Below, piece by piece: positions 16,360 to 25,091 of a stretch of DNA of 64,000 nucleotides. Both the position numbers and the translations under genes were made by a program. Origin of the DNA: an uncultured Pelagibacteraceae bacterium (GTDB lineage Bacteria; Pseudomonadota; Alphaproteobacteria; Pelagibacterales; Pelagibacteraceae); the NCBI GenBank assembly GCA_902525625.1, contig CABZHM010000002.1:1-64000 (forward strand), read 5' to 3'. Positions within the stretch are counted from its first letter, which is position 1. Each line of letters opens with the position of its first letter. A model generated the notes under the pieces. The model was given only the letters and a program-made list of their open reading frames with translations. It ran no database searches and was not told the DNA's origin.

Positions 16360-17382
16360 TCATATAAGTCCAGTTGTTAAAGGAAATCCAAATTTTAAAT
16401 TCATATTTTGTACACCCTGACCGGATCCGCCTTTTATAAGATTGTCAATAATGGAAAGAATGATAAAATTATTTCTATTTTTCGTCTTGCATACTGAAAT
16501 ATGGCATCTGTTTGTATTAATCACATCGTTTGTGCTTATAAAACTATTGTTTTTTAAAATTTTAATGAAAATATCGTTTTTATAATAATCAGTTAAAACT
16601 TTTTTAATTTCGTTTTGAGAAACATTCTTTTTAACCTCTATATAAATTGTACTCAAAATTCCTCTAAACATTGGTGTTAAATGTGGAGTAAAATTAAATA
16701 CAATTTTCTTTTTTGAATATTTTTTTAAAGTTTGCTCTATTTCTGAATTATGTCTATGAAACCCAACTCCATAAGCACTGATTGACTCGTATAAATTTTG
16801 ATATTTATATTTTTTGTGAACACTTCTGCCAGCTCCTGAATAACCTGATTTTGAATCAATTATAATGTTTTTTAGGTTAATTAGTTTTTTTTGTACCAAT
16901 GGAATTAAAGGTAACAAAATTGAGGTTGGGTAACATCCAGGACATGCAATTATATTAAACTTTTTAACTTCATGTTTTGAAATTTCTGGTAATGAATAAA
17001 TACTTTTTTTAATATTTTTAATTGATTTGTGTTTCTGTTTATACCACTTAAGATAATCAGAGGCTTTTTTTAGTCTAAAATCGGCAGCTAAATCAATTAA
17101 TACATTATTAGCTTTTAAATAATTTGAAATTTCTTGAGCTTCACCATTAGGAAGTGCTGTAAAAATTATGTCAATTTCATTAAGATATTTTTTATTGAAT
17201 TTCACAATTTTTGGTAATTTTTTACTAGTCAAAGATTTATCAAAATATGTAATCTTTTTTCCCACTGAAGTGTTTCCACAAAGATATTTAATTTTTACAT
17301 ATTTATGTTTGACTAACAATTTTACTAATTGAATACCAATATATCCAGTAGATCCAGAAACTAATACATTAAGCTTGGGCAT
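16360..17382 (-). CDS. argC: N-acetyl-gamma-glutamyl-phosphate reductase
   Basis: The 340-residue protein has the nucleotide-binding VSGSTGYIGIQLVKLL at the N-terminus, FTALPNGEAQE near residue 75, the catalytic cysteine in IIACPGCYPTSILLPL near 147, and SGYSGAGRSVHKKYK. It performs the third step of arginine synthesis, NADPH-dependent reduction of N-acetylglutamyl phosphate. It is read leftward after rplM-rpsI, 33 bases beyond rpsI, and probably belongs to the same operon; rplM-rpsI-argC is a common alphaproteobacterial order. Confidence 0.96.
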   Translation of the reverse strand: MPKLNVLVSGSTGYIGIQLVKLLVKHKYVKIKYLCGNTSVGKKITYFDKSLTSKKLPKIVKFNKKYLNEIDIIFTALPNGEAQEISNYLKANNVLIDLAADFRLKKASDYLKWYKQKHKSIKNIKKSIYSLPEISKHEVKKFNIIACPGCYPTSILLPLIPLVQKKLINLKNIIIDSKSGYSGAGRSVHKKYKYQNLYESISAYGVGFHRHNSEIEQTLKKYSKKKIVFNFTPHLTPMFRGILSTIYIEVKKNVSQNEIKKVLTDYYKNDIFIKILKNNSFISTNDVINTNRCHISVCKTKNRNNFIILSIIDNLIKGGSGQGVQNMNLKFGFPLTTGLI

Positions 17383-17415
17383 TTTTTATTATAACAGTTA
17401 ATTATTAAAAGAAAA

Positions 17416-17853
17416 TTATCTTTTAGAAAACTGAAAGCTTCTTCTAGCCTTTTTTCTTCCAGGTTTTTTTCTTTCAACAGCACGAGAATCACGCGTAGTT
17501 AATTTTTCAATTCTAAGTGATGTTTTAAAATTTTCATCAAATAAAACTAAGGCTTTAGAAATTCCATGAACCATTGCTCCAGCTTGACCAGTTGGTCCAC
17601 CACCCTTTACATTACATCTAACGTCAAAATCAGTAGGTTGTTTTATCAATTCAAAAGGTTTTGTTATTTGCATTTTATGATTATCGCTAGAAAAATAATC
17701 ACTATAAAGTTTTCCATTAACATAAATTTTACCAGATCCTTTTTTAAGCCAAACTTTTGCAATTGAAGTTTTTCTTCTTCCAGTAGCATATTTGCTATCT
17801 TTGAAATCTAATTTTATCTTTATTTTTTTTTGATTTTGTTGAACACTTTCCAT
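17416..17853 (-). CDS. rpsI: 30S ribosomal protein S9
   Basis: The 145-residue protein has a short extension and then YATGRRKTSIAKVWLKKGSG, VKGGGPTGQAGAMVHGISKA and the basic C-terminal tail KPGRKKARRSFQFSKR, whose terminal Arg contacts P-site tRNA in the small subunit. It starts 1 base after rplM, the standard L13-S9 operon. Confidence 0.98.
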   Translation of the reverse strand: MESVQQNQKKIKIKLDFKDSKYATGRRKTSIAKVWLKKGSGKIYVNGKLYSDYFSSDNHKMQITKPFELIKQPTDFDVRCNVKGGGPTGQAGAMVHGISKALVLFDENFKTSLRIEKLTTRDSRAVERKKPGRKKARRSFQFSKR

Positions 17854-17854
17854 A

Positions 17855-18313
17855 TTAATTTCTTACAATATTTTTATTATTCAGTTTATTTAATTCTATT
17901 ACTTTAGGATTTTGAGCTGTATGTGGATGACTGTCACCACTGTAAATTTTCAACTTAGAAAGCTGTTCTCTACCTAATACTCCTGTGGGTAGCATTCTTT
18001 TTACAGCTAGTTTTAAAATCTCTCCTGGTTTTTTTTCTTTCAACTTTTCAGGGGTAGTTTCTTTGATTCCGCCAGGATGACCTGTGTGTTTATAGTATTT
18101 TTTATTTTGAAACTTTTTTCCTGTGAATTTTATTTGTTCAATATTTTTAACAACAACAAAGTCCCCACTATTCATATGTGGTGTGTAAGTAGCTTTATTC
18201 TTGCCTCTAATTATCTTAGATATTACTGTAGCCAGTCTTCCAACAACCGCATTAGTTGCATCAATTTCATACCATGATGGTGATAATTGTTCTTTTTTGA
18301 TAAATTTAGTCAT
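17855..18313 (-). CDS. rplM: 50S ribosomal protein L13
   Basis: The 152-residue protein contains WYEIDATNAVVGRLATVIS, YTPHMNSGDFVVVKN and the conserved GMLP-type segment here as KRMLPTGVLGREQLSKL, near residue 108. It binds 23S rRNA domain II. It is the first gene of the rplM-rpsI-argC group and is divergent from metY, with 91 bases between the starts. Confidence 0.98.
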   Translation of the reverse strand: MTKFIKKEQLSPSWYEIDATNAVVGRLATVISKIIRGKNKATYTPHMNSGDFVVVKNIEQIKFTGKKFQNKKYYKHTGHPGGIKETTPEKLKEKKPGEILKLAVKRMLPTGVLGREQLSKLKIYSGDSHPHTAQNPKVIELNKLNNKNIVRN

Positions 18314-18371
18314 GAATTGCGGGATTAATACTGATAAATGTTATATTGTCAATTTATATTAATATTGATAC

Positions 18372-18389
18372 TTAAATATTAATATTTAA
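18372..18389. promoter_or_regulatory. Perfect 18-base AT palindrome upstream of metY
   Basis: TTAAATATTAATATTTAA reads the same on both strands and sits 15 bases before the metY ATG, overlapping where the 5' leader must be. A ribosome-binding AAGGA follows. It could be a repressor site or a chance product of AT-rich DNA. Confidence 0.25.
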
Positions 18390-18404
18390 AAATAAGGATA
18401 ATTT

Positions 18405-19739
18405 ATGAAAGATAAAAAAAATAAAACTATCTCTGCAAAAACATACAAATTTGATACATTAAGTCTCCACGCTGGATATCAACCACATAAAAATGCTGGT
18501 TCTAGACAAGTCCCTATTTACCAAACAACTTCGTATTTATTTGATGACGTTGATCATGCTGCTGCACTATTTAATCTTGAAAGAGGTGGTCACATATATA
18601 GTAGAATTTCAAATCCAACAGTTGCAGTTCTTGAGGAAAGAGTTGCATCATTGGAGGGTGGTACGGCAGCCTTAGCTACATCATCTGGAATGAGTGCTAT
18701 ATTTTTAGCTGTAATGACACTTTGTGAAGCTGGGGACCATTTAGTTGTATCATCACAACTCTATGGTGGCACTGTGAATCTCTTTAGACTTACTCTACCG
18801 AAATTTGGAATTAAAACTACATTTGTAAAACCAAGAGATACTGAGGGTTTTAAGAAAGCGATACAAAAAAATACTAAAGGAATTTTTGGAGAACTTGTCG
18901 GTAATCCTGGAAACGAATTAATGGATATGCCTGCAGTAGCCAATATTGCTCATGAGGCAGGTATCCCATTGATGATTGATGCAACTTATCAGACACCTTA
19001 CCTATGTCGCCCTATTGAACATGGTGCTGATATAGTGGTTCACTCTTTAACAAAATGGATGGCTGGTCATGGATCTTCCATGGCAGGAATAATTGTTGAA
19101 GGTGGAAAATTTGATTGGATGCAAAATGATAAATTTCCAACAATGACACAACCTTATGAGGGTTATCATGGTTTATCTTTTGCTGAAGAATTTGGACCTA
19201 CTGCATTTACAATGAAATCAAGAGCTGAAGGTATGAGAGATTTTGGTCCTTGCTTAAGTCCACAAAATGCATGGAATGTTTTACAGGGCATTGAAACTTT
19301 ATCTGTTAGAATGCAAAAACATTGTTCTAATGCTGAAAAGATGGTTAAGTACTTATTAGGACATGAAAGTGTTGCTTGGGTTTCACATCCAAGTGTTCCA
19401 GATCATCCTGATCATGATTTAGCGAATAAGTTATTACCAAATGGCAAGGGTTCAATGATAGCCTTTGGTATTAAAGGTGGTAAAGAAGCTGGTGAAGCTT
19501 TTATTAATAATGTAAAATTAGCTTCTCATTTAGCAAATGTGGGTGATACCAGAACGTTGGTTATTCATCCAGCCTCAGCAACACATTCTCAAATGGATGA
19601 GGCTACTTTAAAATTTGCTGGATTATCTCATGACATGATAAGACTATCAGTAGGTATTGAAGATATTGATGATATTAAAAATGACTTTGAAAATGGATTT
19701 AGAGCAGCTAGAAAACCTAGGCTCGTATCCAATCAATGA
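18405..19739 (+). CDS. metY: O-acetylhomoserine sulfhydrylase (MetY type)
   Basis: The 444-residue protein is a Cys/Met-metabolism PLP enzyme of the longer O-acetylhomoserine (aminocarboxypropyl) transferase type. Landmarks are TLSLHAGYQPHKNAGSRQVP, SLEGGTAALATSSGMSAIF, LMIDATYQTPYLCRPIEHG, the PLP lysine in VVHSLTKWMAGHGSSMAG, and TRTLVIHPASATHSQM. It makes homocysteine from O-acetylhomoserine and sulfide or methanethiol. AAGGA lies 5 bases before the ATG. It sits near hom, which supplies homoserine. The hydrolase gene downstream overlaps its last bases. Confidence 0.95.
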   Translation: MKDKKNKTISAKTYKFDTLSLHAGYQPHKNAGSRQVPIYQTTSYLFDDVDHAAALFNLERGGHIYSRISNPTVAVLEERVASLEGGTAALATSSGMSAIFLAVMTLCEAGDHLVVSSQLYGGTVNLFRLTLPKFGIKTTFVKPRDTEGFKKAIQKNTKGIFGELVGNPGNELMDMPAVANIAHEAGIPLMIDATYQTPYLCRPIEHGADIVVHSLTKWMAGHGSSMAGIIVEGGKFDWMQNDKFPTMTQPYEGYHGLSFAEEFGPTAFTMKSRAEGMRDFGPCLSPQNAWNVLQGIETLSVRMQKHCSNAEKMVKYLLGHESVAWVSHPSVPDHPDHDLANKLLPNGKGSMIAFGIKGGKEAGEAFINNVKLASHLANVGDTRTLVIHPASATHSQMDEATLKFAGLSHDMIRLSVGIEDIDDIKNDFENGFRAARKPRLVSNQ

Positions 19740-20551
19740 AGTTTAAAGTAAATAACAACGAAGTTTATGCTTCAACTGGTGGAAGACCCTTTGATGATAA
19801 TAAACCTTTAATTGTTTTTGTTCATGGTAGTGGTTTAACTCATATGACTTGGGTATTACAGACAAGATATTTTGCTTTTCATGGATACAGTATTCTTGCA
19901 ATAGACATGCCTGGGCATGGTCTATCAGGTGGGGAAAGTTTAAAATCTATTGAGTCGATGGCAGATTGGATTAATGACGTCATAGATGCTGTCGGATACA
20001 AAGAGGCTTCACTAGTTGGACATTCACAGGGATGTTTAGTGACAGTCGAGTGCACAGCAAGATATCCTGAAAAAATAAAAACTTTAAGTCTAATGGGTGG
20101 TGCAGGGGCAATACCAATGAATCCTGAATTGTTATCTCTAGCAGAAAACAATGATCCTAAAGCAGTAGAATTGATGATGGATTGGGCTCATGGGCCTGCA
20201 GGTCACTTTGGAGGACACCCGGTTCCAGGTCTCTACCATATAAATACTGGTTCAATGCTTGCAAAAACAAGAACAATAAAAAATACTTTAGGTGTTGATT
20301 TTAGAGCGTGCGATAACTACAAAAATGGATTTGAAGCTGCAAAAAAAATTAAGATCCCTACTCTCTCTATACTTGCTACAGATGATAAAATGTGTCCTGT
20401 AAAAGAAGGAAAAAAACTAGCTGATTTAATTGAGGGAAGTCAAATAGATATTATAGATAATTGCGGACACATGATGTTGTTAGAAGAAGCCGATAGAGTT
20501 TTAAAAGTTCTAAAAAAATTCATTATAACAAATTATCCCGCGAATAAGTAA
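19736..20551 (+). CDS. Alpha/beta hydrolase
   Basis: The 271-residue protein has the fold's landmarks: oxyanion region LIVFVHGSGLTHMTWVLQTR, the nucleophile elbow VGHSQGCLVTVE with Ser, a late acid in LSILATDDKMCPV, and the catalytic His in IDNCGHMMLLEEAD. It overlaps metY by 4 bases (ATGA), so the two are translated from one message. The family acts on esters, amides and related bonds; coupling to metY hints at sulfur or homoserine metabolism but proves nothing. The substrate is unknown. Confidence 0.9.
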   Translation: MKFKVNNNEVYASTGGRPFDDNKPLIVFVHGSGLTHMTWVLQTRYFAFHGYSILAIDMPGHGLSGGESLKSIESMADWINDVIDAVGYKEASLVGHSQGCLVTVECTARYPEKIKTLSLMGGAGAIPMNPELLSLAENNDPKAVELMMDWAHGPAGHFGGHPVPGLYHINTGSMLAKTRTIKNTLGVDFRACDNYKNGFEAAKKIKIPTLSILATDDKMCPVKEGKKLADLIEGSQIDIIDNCGHMMLLEEADRVLKVLKKFIITNYPANK

Positions 20552-20567
20552 ATTATTGTTTGTGATT

Positions 20568-21677
20568 ATGAAGAAAAATTTTAGATTTTTTGATAATAGA
20601 CAAAAATATTTACTTTTTGTAACAACTACAAATGAAAAAAATAAAATTGCAGATGCTTTAAAACCAATTATTCATAATTTAAAACCCAAATTCCCTGCAT
20701 TAAAAATCTTTGACGCAGGAATGGGCGATGGATCATTATTGATGAGTGTAATGAGGCAGTGTCACCAAAAAATGCCACACATTCCTCTACTAGTAGCTAC
20801 TAAAGAAATAAGTTTAGAGGATGTAAGATTGGGACTTGAAAAACTTCCTGATAGATTCGTAGAACATAAAAATACAGTTTTTGTAATATCTAATCTAAAT
20901 TACGTTGAATCTACATCATTAAAATCGAACAATAAGATTAAACAAAAAAAAATGAATTGGAAAACTGTAAAGCTTAAAGGAAAATCATCCTTAGATTTTT
21001 CTGATCAACTACGAAAACTTAATCATAGTTTTTTAAATAAAAAATGGCAAATTGAAAGAAATCCAATTAATGGCAATCCGACCTATAAAGAGCCCTCTGT
21101 GCTTATAATCTATAGAAAAGACCAAGAATTTTCCTTAAAAAATATTATTCCAAAGAAAGATAATGGTAAAAATTATTATGATTTAATTATAGCTTCACAA
21201 CCATATAGATCGAGAATATCTGTTGAAAAGAAAGTAAAATATGTGATTGATCCAATGATTAAATCATTAGAAAAAAAAGGAAAACTTGCTGTCATTCATG
21301 CCTGTGGAAATGATCCAGGTAATAAAATAATTAAAAAAATTTGGCCAAACGAAAAACCCTTCCCCTCATTATATAAATCGATTTTGAGATATATAAAAAG
21401 TAATACTGATAAGGATATTATCAAAAATTTAAAATTTCATAGAAAAACAAACGTAAAATATATATTGAGAGCTTTACCAAACGAAATTAGTAGCGGAATA
21501 GCAACATCATTAATATTTTCGGCCTGGAATGCTTCAATATATGTAAATCAAATATCTGATGAACAAATTTTAAAAGCTGAAAGAAAAAAAAATTATCAAA
21601 AAATTGTTCAACAGATACTCAATAAATATAAAGGTTTGTATTTCAATAATGAATTATTTATAATTGAGAGAAAATAA
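20568..21677 (+). CDS. Conserved hypothetical protein, methyltransferase-like
   Basis: The track starts at a TTG (20556); the ATG at 20568 gives a 369-residue protein starting MKKNFRFFDNRQKY. Near residue 48, LKIFDAGMGDGSLLMSVMRQ resembles the SAM-binding glycine loop of class I methyltransferases. Later, YYDLIIASQPYRSRISVEKK could be the catalytic motif IV region, and GKLAVIHACGNDPGNKIIKK follows. I do not recognise the family, and no signal peptide or membrane helix is seen. It lies 16 bases after the hydrolase gene and probably belongs to the metY operon. Confidence 0.6.
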   Translation: MKKNFRFFDNRQKYLLFVTTTNEKNKIADALKPIIHNLKPKFPALKIFDAGMGDGSLLMSVMRQCHQKMPHIPLLVATKEISLEDVRLGLEKLPDRFVEHKNTVFVISNLNYVESTSLKSNNKIKQKKMNWKTVKLKGKSSLDFSDQLRKLNHSFLNKKWQIERNPINGNPTYKEPSVLIIYRKDQEFSLKNIIPKKDNGKNYYDLIIASQPYRSRISVEKKVKYVIDPMIKSLEKKGKLAVIHACGNDPGNKIIKKIWPNEKPFPSLYKSILRYIKSNTDKDIIKNLKFHRKTNVKYILRALPNEISSGIATSLIFSAWNASIYVNQISDEQILKAERKKNYQKIVQQILNKYKGLYFNNELFIIERK

Positions 21678-22697
21678 TTTGTAATTAAACATATTTTTAT
21701 ACAAAATAAACAAAGAGGATGTCATTAATAAAATAGAGCTAAATTGATGTAGAGATGATATTAAAATATTCGCACCACTCAAAATTGTAAAAATACCTAG
21801 GATAATTTGTAAGAAAATAACTAAACCTAAAATTATCATAGGTTTGAACAATAACTCAATTTTTTTTTTATAAACTATAAAAGTCATTATTAAGTACACA
21901 GCTAATATTAAGTATGCCATATTTCGATGTAAATACTGAACTAAAGAAGGATCACTGAATACAGTAAGTTTAAATAAATTTGTTATAGTATTGTCATTTG
22001 GAAAATATGAACTGCCCATCATTGGCCAAGTATTATAAATTTTACCTGCATCCATTCCTGAAACAAAAGCTCCAAGTATAATTTGTAAAAAAATTAAAAA
22101 TATAAAAATTTCTGGTAAATAATTTTTCATCTTTCTTTCTTTTTCTTTCAAATACACCAAATCCAAATAGTTCCAGAAAATCAAAGATAAAATTATAAAA
22201 GCAAATAAGAGGTGAATTGATAATCTAAAATGACTAACATCAATATTATTTATGAGTCCACTTTTAACCATATACCACCCTAAAAAACCTTGAAAACATA
22301 TTAATAAAAAAATCAAATGTAAATTTGTAAGTTTTTTAAAACCAACTTTTATACTAAAAAAAATTAATGGAATTAAAAAAGTTAATCCTATTATTCTACC
22401 AAAAAATCTGTGTGCCCATTCCCACCAAAAAATAAATTTAAATTCACTTAAGGTCATTGAGAAATTTTGCAATTTAAATTCAGGAATTTTTTTGTATGAA
22501 TTAAAATATGCATTCCATGTTTCGTTATTTAATGGTGGAAAAAATCCTTTAAAAAATTCCCATTTTGTGATCGATAATCCTGAATCTGTTAGTCTTGTTA
22601 AACCACCGATAACAATCATGGTTGACACTAAAAAAAACATCAAAATCAACCAATTCGACATATACAATCGGTATTTACTATTTATTTCGGTATACAT
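21654..22697 (-). CDS. ctaA: Heme A synthase (CtaA/COX15)
   Basis: The 347-residue membrane protein has the COX15 type-2 layout of eight helices: VIGGLTRLTDSGLSITKWEF, FWWEWAHRFFGRIIGLTF, LHRNMAYLILAVYL and SSLHQFSSILLMTSS. The conserved His in HRFFGR and LHQF are heme ligands in the family. It oxidises the C8 methyl of heme O to form heme A for aa3-type cytochrome oxidase. Its end overlaps the upstream convergent gene by 24 bases. Confidence 0.95.
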   Translation of the reverse strand: MYTEINSKYRLYMSNWLILMFFLVSTMIVIGGLTRLTDSGLSITKWEFFKGFFPPLNNETWNAYFNSYKKIPEFKLQNFSMTLSEFKFIFWWEWAHRFFGRIIGLTFLIPLIFFSIKVGFKKLTNLHLIFLLICFQGFLGWYMVKSGLINNIDVSHFRLSIHLLFAFIILSLIFWNYLDLVYLKEKERKMKNYLPEIFIFLIFLQIILGAFVSGMDAGKIYNTWPMMGSSYFPNDNTITNLFKLTVFSDPSLVQYLHRNMAYLILAVYLIMTFIVYKKKIELLFKPMIILGLVIFLQIILGIFTILSGANILISSLHQFSSILLMTSSLFILYKNMFNYKLFSLNYK

Positions 22698-22740
22698 ATT
22701 TATTTAAATATAATATTTATTAATAATTCCAATTGATCAA

Positions 22741-23031
22741 ATGTCGCCGGATAACAAAAAAAAATTAAATAAACTAAGAAAAAAGCTAGATACTCTTGAT
22801 AATAAACTAATTAAATTAGTTAAAGTTAGAACAAATATTGTGAATGATGTTCTCAAACTTAAAACTTATAAGAATGAAATTGTAGACAAAAAAAGAATAT
22901 CCAAAATTCTTAAAAATATAAAAAATAAATCGATAAAAAATAAAATCGACCCAAAAATTACCAATCAAATATGGAAAAAAATGATTTATGCTTATATCGA
23001 TTATGAAAGGAGAAACTTCAAAAAAAAGTAG
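22741..23031 (+). CDS. Chorismate mutase, AroQ type, stand-alone
   Basis: The 96-residue, all-helical protein has LNKLRKKLDTLDNKLIKLVKV, TNIVNDVLKLK and the late IWKKMIYAYIDYERR segment of the AroQ fold. Arg and Lys residues for substrate binding appear in KLRKKLD and KDEAR-like regions, though they are hard to assign precisely. It converts chorismate to prephenate for Phe and Tyr synthesis. The gene is divergent from ctaA and ends directly against the stop of rpmG (23031/23032). Confidence 0.86.
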   Translation: MSPDNKKKLNKLRKKLDTLDNKLIKLVKVRTNIVNDVLKLKTYKNEIVDKKRISKILKNIKNKSIKNKIDPKITNQIWKKMIYAYIDYERRNFKKK

Positions 23032-23223
23032 TTATTTACTATGTGGTGGAAGTTTTTTCTCCACAAAGATCTCATGTTTTCGAGTATCAGGATTGTATTT
23101 TTTTGCTTTAAGTTTAATTTTAGCTTTTTCTCCACCAGCCGGTTTTTTAACATAGTAAAAAAATGAGCTATCTGGTTTAGATTCAGGAACAAGTCTTACT
23201 TTTACATGAGTTTTTTTAGCCAT
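23032..23223 (-). CDS. rpmG: 50S ribosomal protein L33
   Basis: The 63-residue protein, MAKKTHVKVRLVPESKPDSS then FFYYVKKPAGGEKAKIKLK and KYNPDTRKHEIFVEKKL, matches the cysteine-free L33 form found in many proteobacteria. The ORF at 23001-23192 is an out-of-frame shadow. It lies after merR on the same strand with a 7-base gap. Confidence 0.96.
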   Translation of the reverse strand: MAKKTHVKVRLVPESKPDSSFFYYVKKPAGGEKAKIKLKAKKYNPDTRKHEIFVEKKLPPHSK

Positions 23224-23230
23224 ATTATTT

Positions 23231-23596
23231 TTAATCTTTTAAATTTCTAATTATATTAGATATTTTAACTAACTTACTTTTTATATCGTATGTCTTTATA
23301 GATTTATTTAAATTTACGTCAAGTTTTAAAGTATCAACATTATTTAAAATTTTTTTTACACCCTTTATTGTCATTCCTTGATCTTTTAAAAGAAAATGAA
23401 CTTTTTTGATTAAATCTATATTTTTTTTGTCGTAATACCGTCTATTACCATTTAGGACTTTAGGCTTTATTTGTTTAAATTCTTTTTCCCAATATCGTAT
23501 TGTATGTGTGGGAGGCGTACCGCCTCTTTTAGACTTCAAACCAATAATTTTAACTACCTCACCTATGGTTTTATAAGCACTTTCAAATTTACTCAT
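23231..23596 (-). CDS. MerR family transcriptional regulator
   Basis: The 121-residue protein has a MerR winged helix: YKTIGEVVKIIGLKSKRG, THTIRYWEKEFKQIKPKV, NGNRRYYDKKNIDLIKKVHF and LLKDQGMTIKGVKKIL. The effector-binding region after residue 85 is short, with no recognisable sensor domain. In many alphaproteobacteria a MerR gene follows ihfA, as here. It overlaps ihfA by 8 bases, so its target is likely nearby or linked to lipid synthesis, but this is inference. Confidence 0.9.
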   Translation of the reverse strand: MSKFESAYKTIGEVVKIIGLKSKRGGTPPTHTIRYWEKEFKQIKPKVLNGNRRYYDKKNIDLIKKVHFLLKDQGMTIKGVKKILNNVDTLKLDVNLNKSIKTYDIKSKLVKISNIIRNLKD

Positions 23597-23885
23597 TCTT
23601 TGAATTTATAAATTCCTTAAATTCTCTAGAAGGTTTAAATAGAACTACGTTTCTCTCAGAAATGATTTTGTTTTCTTTTGTTTTAGGATTTCTACCAACT
23701 CTAGATTTTTTTAATCTAATATAAAACGTACCAAATTTAGTTAGTTTTAATTTTTTTTCCTTTTTTAGATTAAGCGTTATTAGAGAAAAAAACTCATCTA
23801 TTAAATGCTCTGAAATTTGTTTGGAAAAACCTACTTGCATGTAAATAATATTAACTAATTCTTTTTTAGTTAAGTTTGTTCTCAT
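23589..23885 (-). CDS. ihfA: Integration host factor subunit alpha (HU/IHF family)
   Basis: The 98-residue protein has the HU fold: LTKKELVNIIYMQVGFSKQI, LKLTKFGTFYIRLKKSRVG and RNPKTKENKIISERNVVLFK. Its place between plsX and merR matches alphaproteobacterial ihfA. As an IHF subunit it would bend DNA at specific sites together with IhfB. The start follows the plsX stop with no gap, and the fabH gene often found between them is absent here. Confidence 0.93.
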   Translation of the reverse strand: MRTNLTKKELVNIIYMQVGFSKQISEHLIDEFFSLITLNLKKEKKLKLTKFGTFYIRLKKSRVGRNPKTKENKIISERNVVLFKPSREFKEFINSKNE

Positions 23886-24890
23886 TTATTTAATATTTTC
23901 TTTAATTTTTCTTATCAAATTTCCTTTAATTATTCTATTACAAACATCTAAAGAGTTTGAGAAACCAATATAATCTATTCCACCATGACTTTTAACAACA
24001 GGCGTGTCCAAACCAACAAATATTGCTCCATTATATAATCTAGGATCTAATCTTTCTTTTAATTTTCTTAAATTTGAAATATTGAGTAGAGAGGATATTT
24101 TTCCAAGAAATGATCCACTTAAAGCTTTCTTTAACTCACCTGTAATAAAATTGGCAGTACCCTCAGCTGTTTTTAAAGCAACATTTCCAGTAAAACCATC
24201 TGAAACAATAACATTTACTTTACCATTCATTAATTCATTACCTTCTATATACCCTTCAAAATCAAAATTTTGATTTTTTCTATCATTTAATAACTGATAA
24301 GTTTCTTTTATTATTTCATTTCCTTTCAATTCCTCAGAACCTATATTTAGCAAAGCTACTTTTGAAATATCATTAGGATATAAAGATTTATACAACGAAG
24401 CTCCCATAATGGCAAAATCTATTAAATTTTTTGAACTACACTCAATATTAGCACCAAGATCCAGAACAACACTCATCCCTTTTTTATTAGGCCACAAAGC
24501 TGATAATGCGGGTCTATCAATATTTTCAAGCATTTTTAAATTTAATTTTGCAATTACCAATAAAGCTCCAGTATTACCTGCAGAAATCACAATATCAGTT
24601 TCTTTGTTCTTAACGCTTTCAATTGAAAGCCACATACTTGTCTTTTTACCTCTCTTTGCCGCTTCTAATGGACTATCTGTGCTTTTCACAACATCATTGG
24701 TATGTACTATTTCATAAAAACTTTCATTAATCTTATTACCTATTTGCTTTAAAATTTTATCCTTATCTCCAAAAATTTTAAAAAAGTTTTCTTTGTTTTT
24801 TTTGTGATTATGAATAATTCCATCAATCACTTTCCTTGGGGAATTATCTCCACCCATTGCATCTACTGCAATTTTAATCAATTTCGTCAT
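23886..24890 (-). CDS. plsX: Phosphate acyltransferase PlsX
   Basis: The 334-residue protein starts near IAVDAMGGDNSPRKVIDGI, the PlsX signature, with DVVKSTDSPLEAAKRGKKTS, VISAGNTGALLVIAK and VSDGFTGNVALKTAEGTANF downstream. It makes acyl-phosphate from acyl-ACP for phosphatidic acid synthesis with PlsY. It follows rpmF by 16 bases. ORFs at 24004-24273 and 24409-24717 on the other strand are shadows. Confidence 0.97.
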   Translation of the reverse strand: MTKLIKIAVDAMGGDNSPRKVIDGIIHNHKKNKENFFKIFGDKDKILKQIGNKINESFYEIVHTNDVVKSTDSPLEAAKRGKKTSMWLSIESVKNKETDIVISAGNTGALLVIAKLNLKMLENIDRPALSALWPNKKGMSVVLDLGANIECSSKNLIDFAIMGASLYKSLYPNDISKVALLNIGSEELKGNEIIKETYQLLNDRKNQNFDFEGYIEGNELMNGKVNVIVSDGFTGNVALKTAEGTANFITGELKKALSGSFLGKISSLLNISNLRKLKERLDPRLYNGAIFVGLDTPVVKSHGGIDYIGFSNSLDVCNRIIKGNLIRKIKENIK

Positions 24891-24906
24891 CTTTAAATCT
24901 TAAAAA

Positions 24907-25089
24907 TTAATCTTTAGGGTCTAGAACTTGTCTTCCTTTATACATTCCAGTTTTTAAATCTAAATGATGTGATAATCTAAACTCACCCGTTTTCTTATCT
25001 TCAACAACGTTTTTTGATGAAAATTTCATATTCTGAGATCTTCTCATACGAGTTCTAGATGGTGTTTGTTTTCGTTTAGGGACTGCCAT
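24907..25089 (-). CDS. rpmF: 50S ribosomal protein L32
   Basis: The 60-residue protein has the L32 start [19 protein letters not shown] and a C-terminus ending DPKD. The zinc-binding Cys of some L32 proteins are absent. It lies 2 bases after the bc1 chaperone gene and before plsX; rpmF-plsX is a widespread order. Confidence 0.97.
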   Translation of the reverse strand: MAVPKRKQTPSRTRMRRSQNMKFSSKNVVEDKKTGEFRLSHHLDLKTGMYKGRQVLDPKD

Positions 25090-25091
25090 AA

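Noticed and set aside
18314-18404. SAM riboswitch upstream of metY
   Set aside because: SAM riboswitches are known before sulfur genes in SAR11, but this leader is nearly all A and T and I could not pair the core helices of SAM-II or place the SAM-V core.
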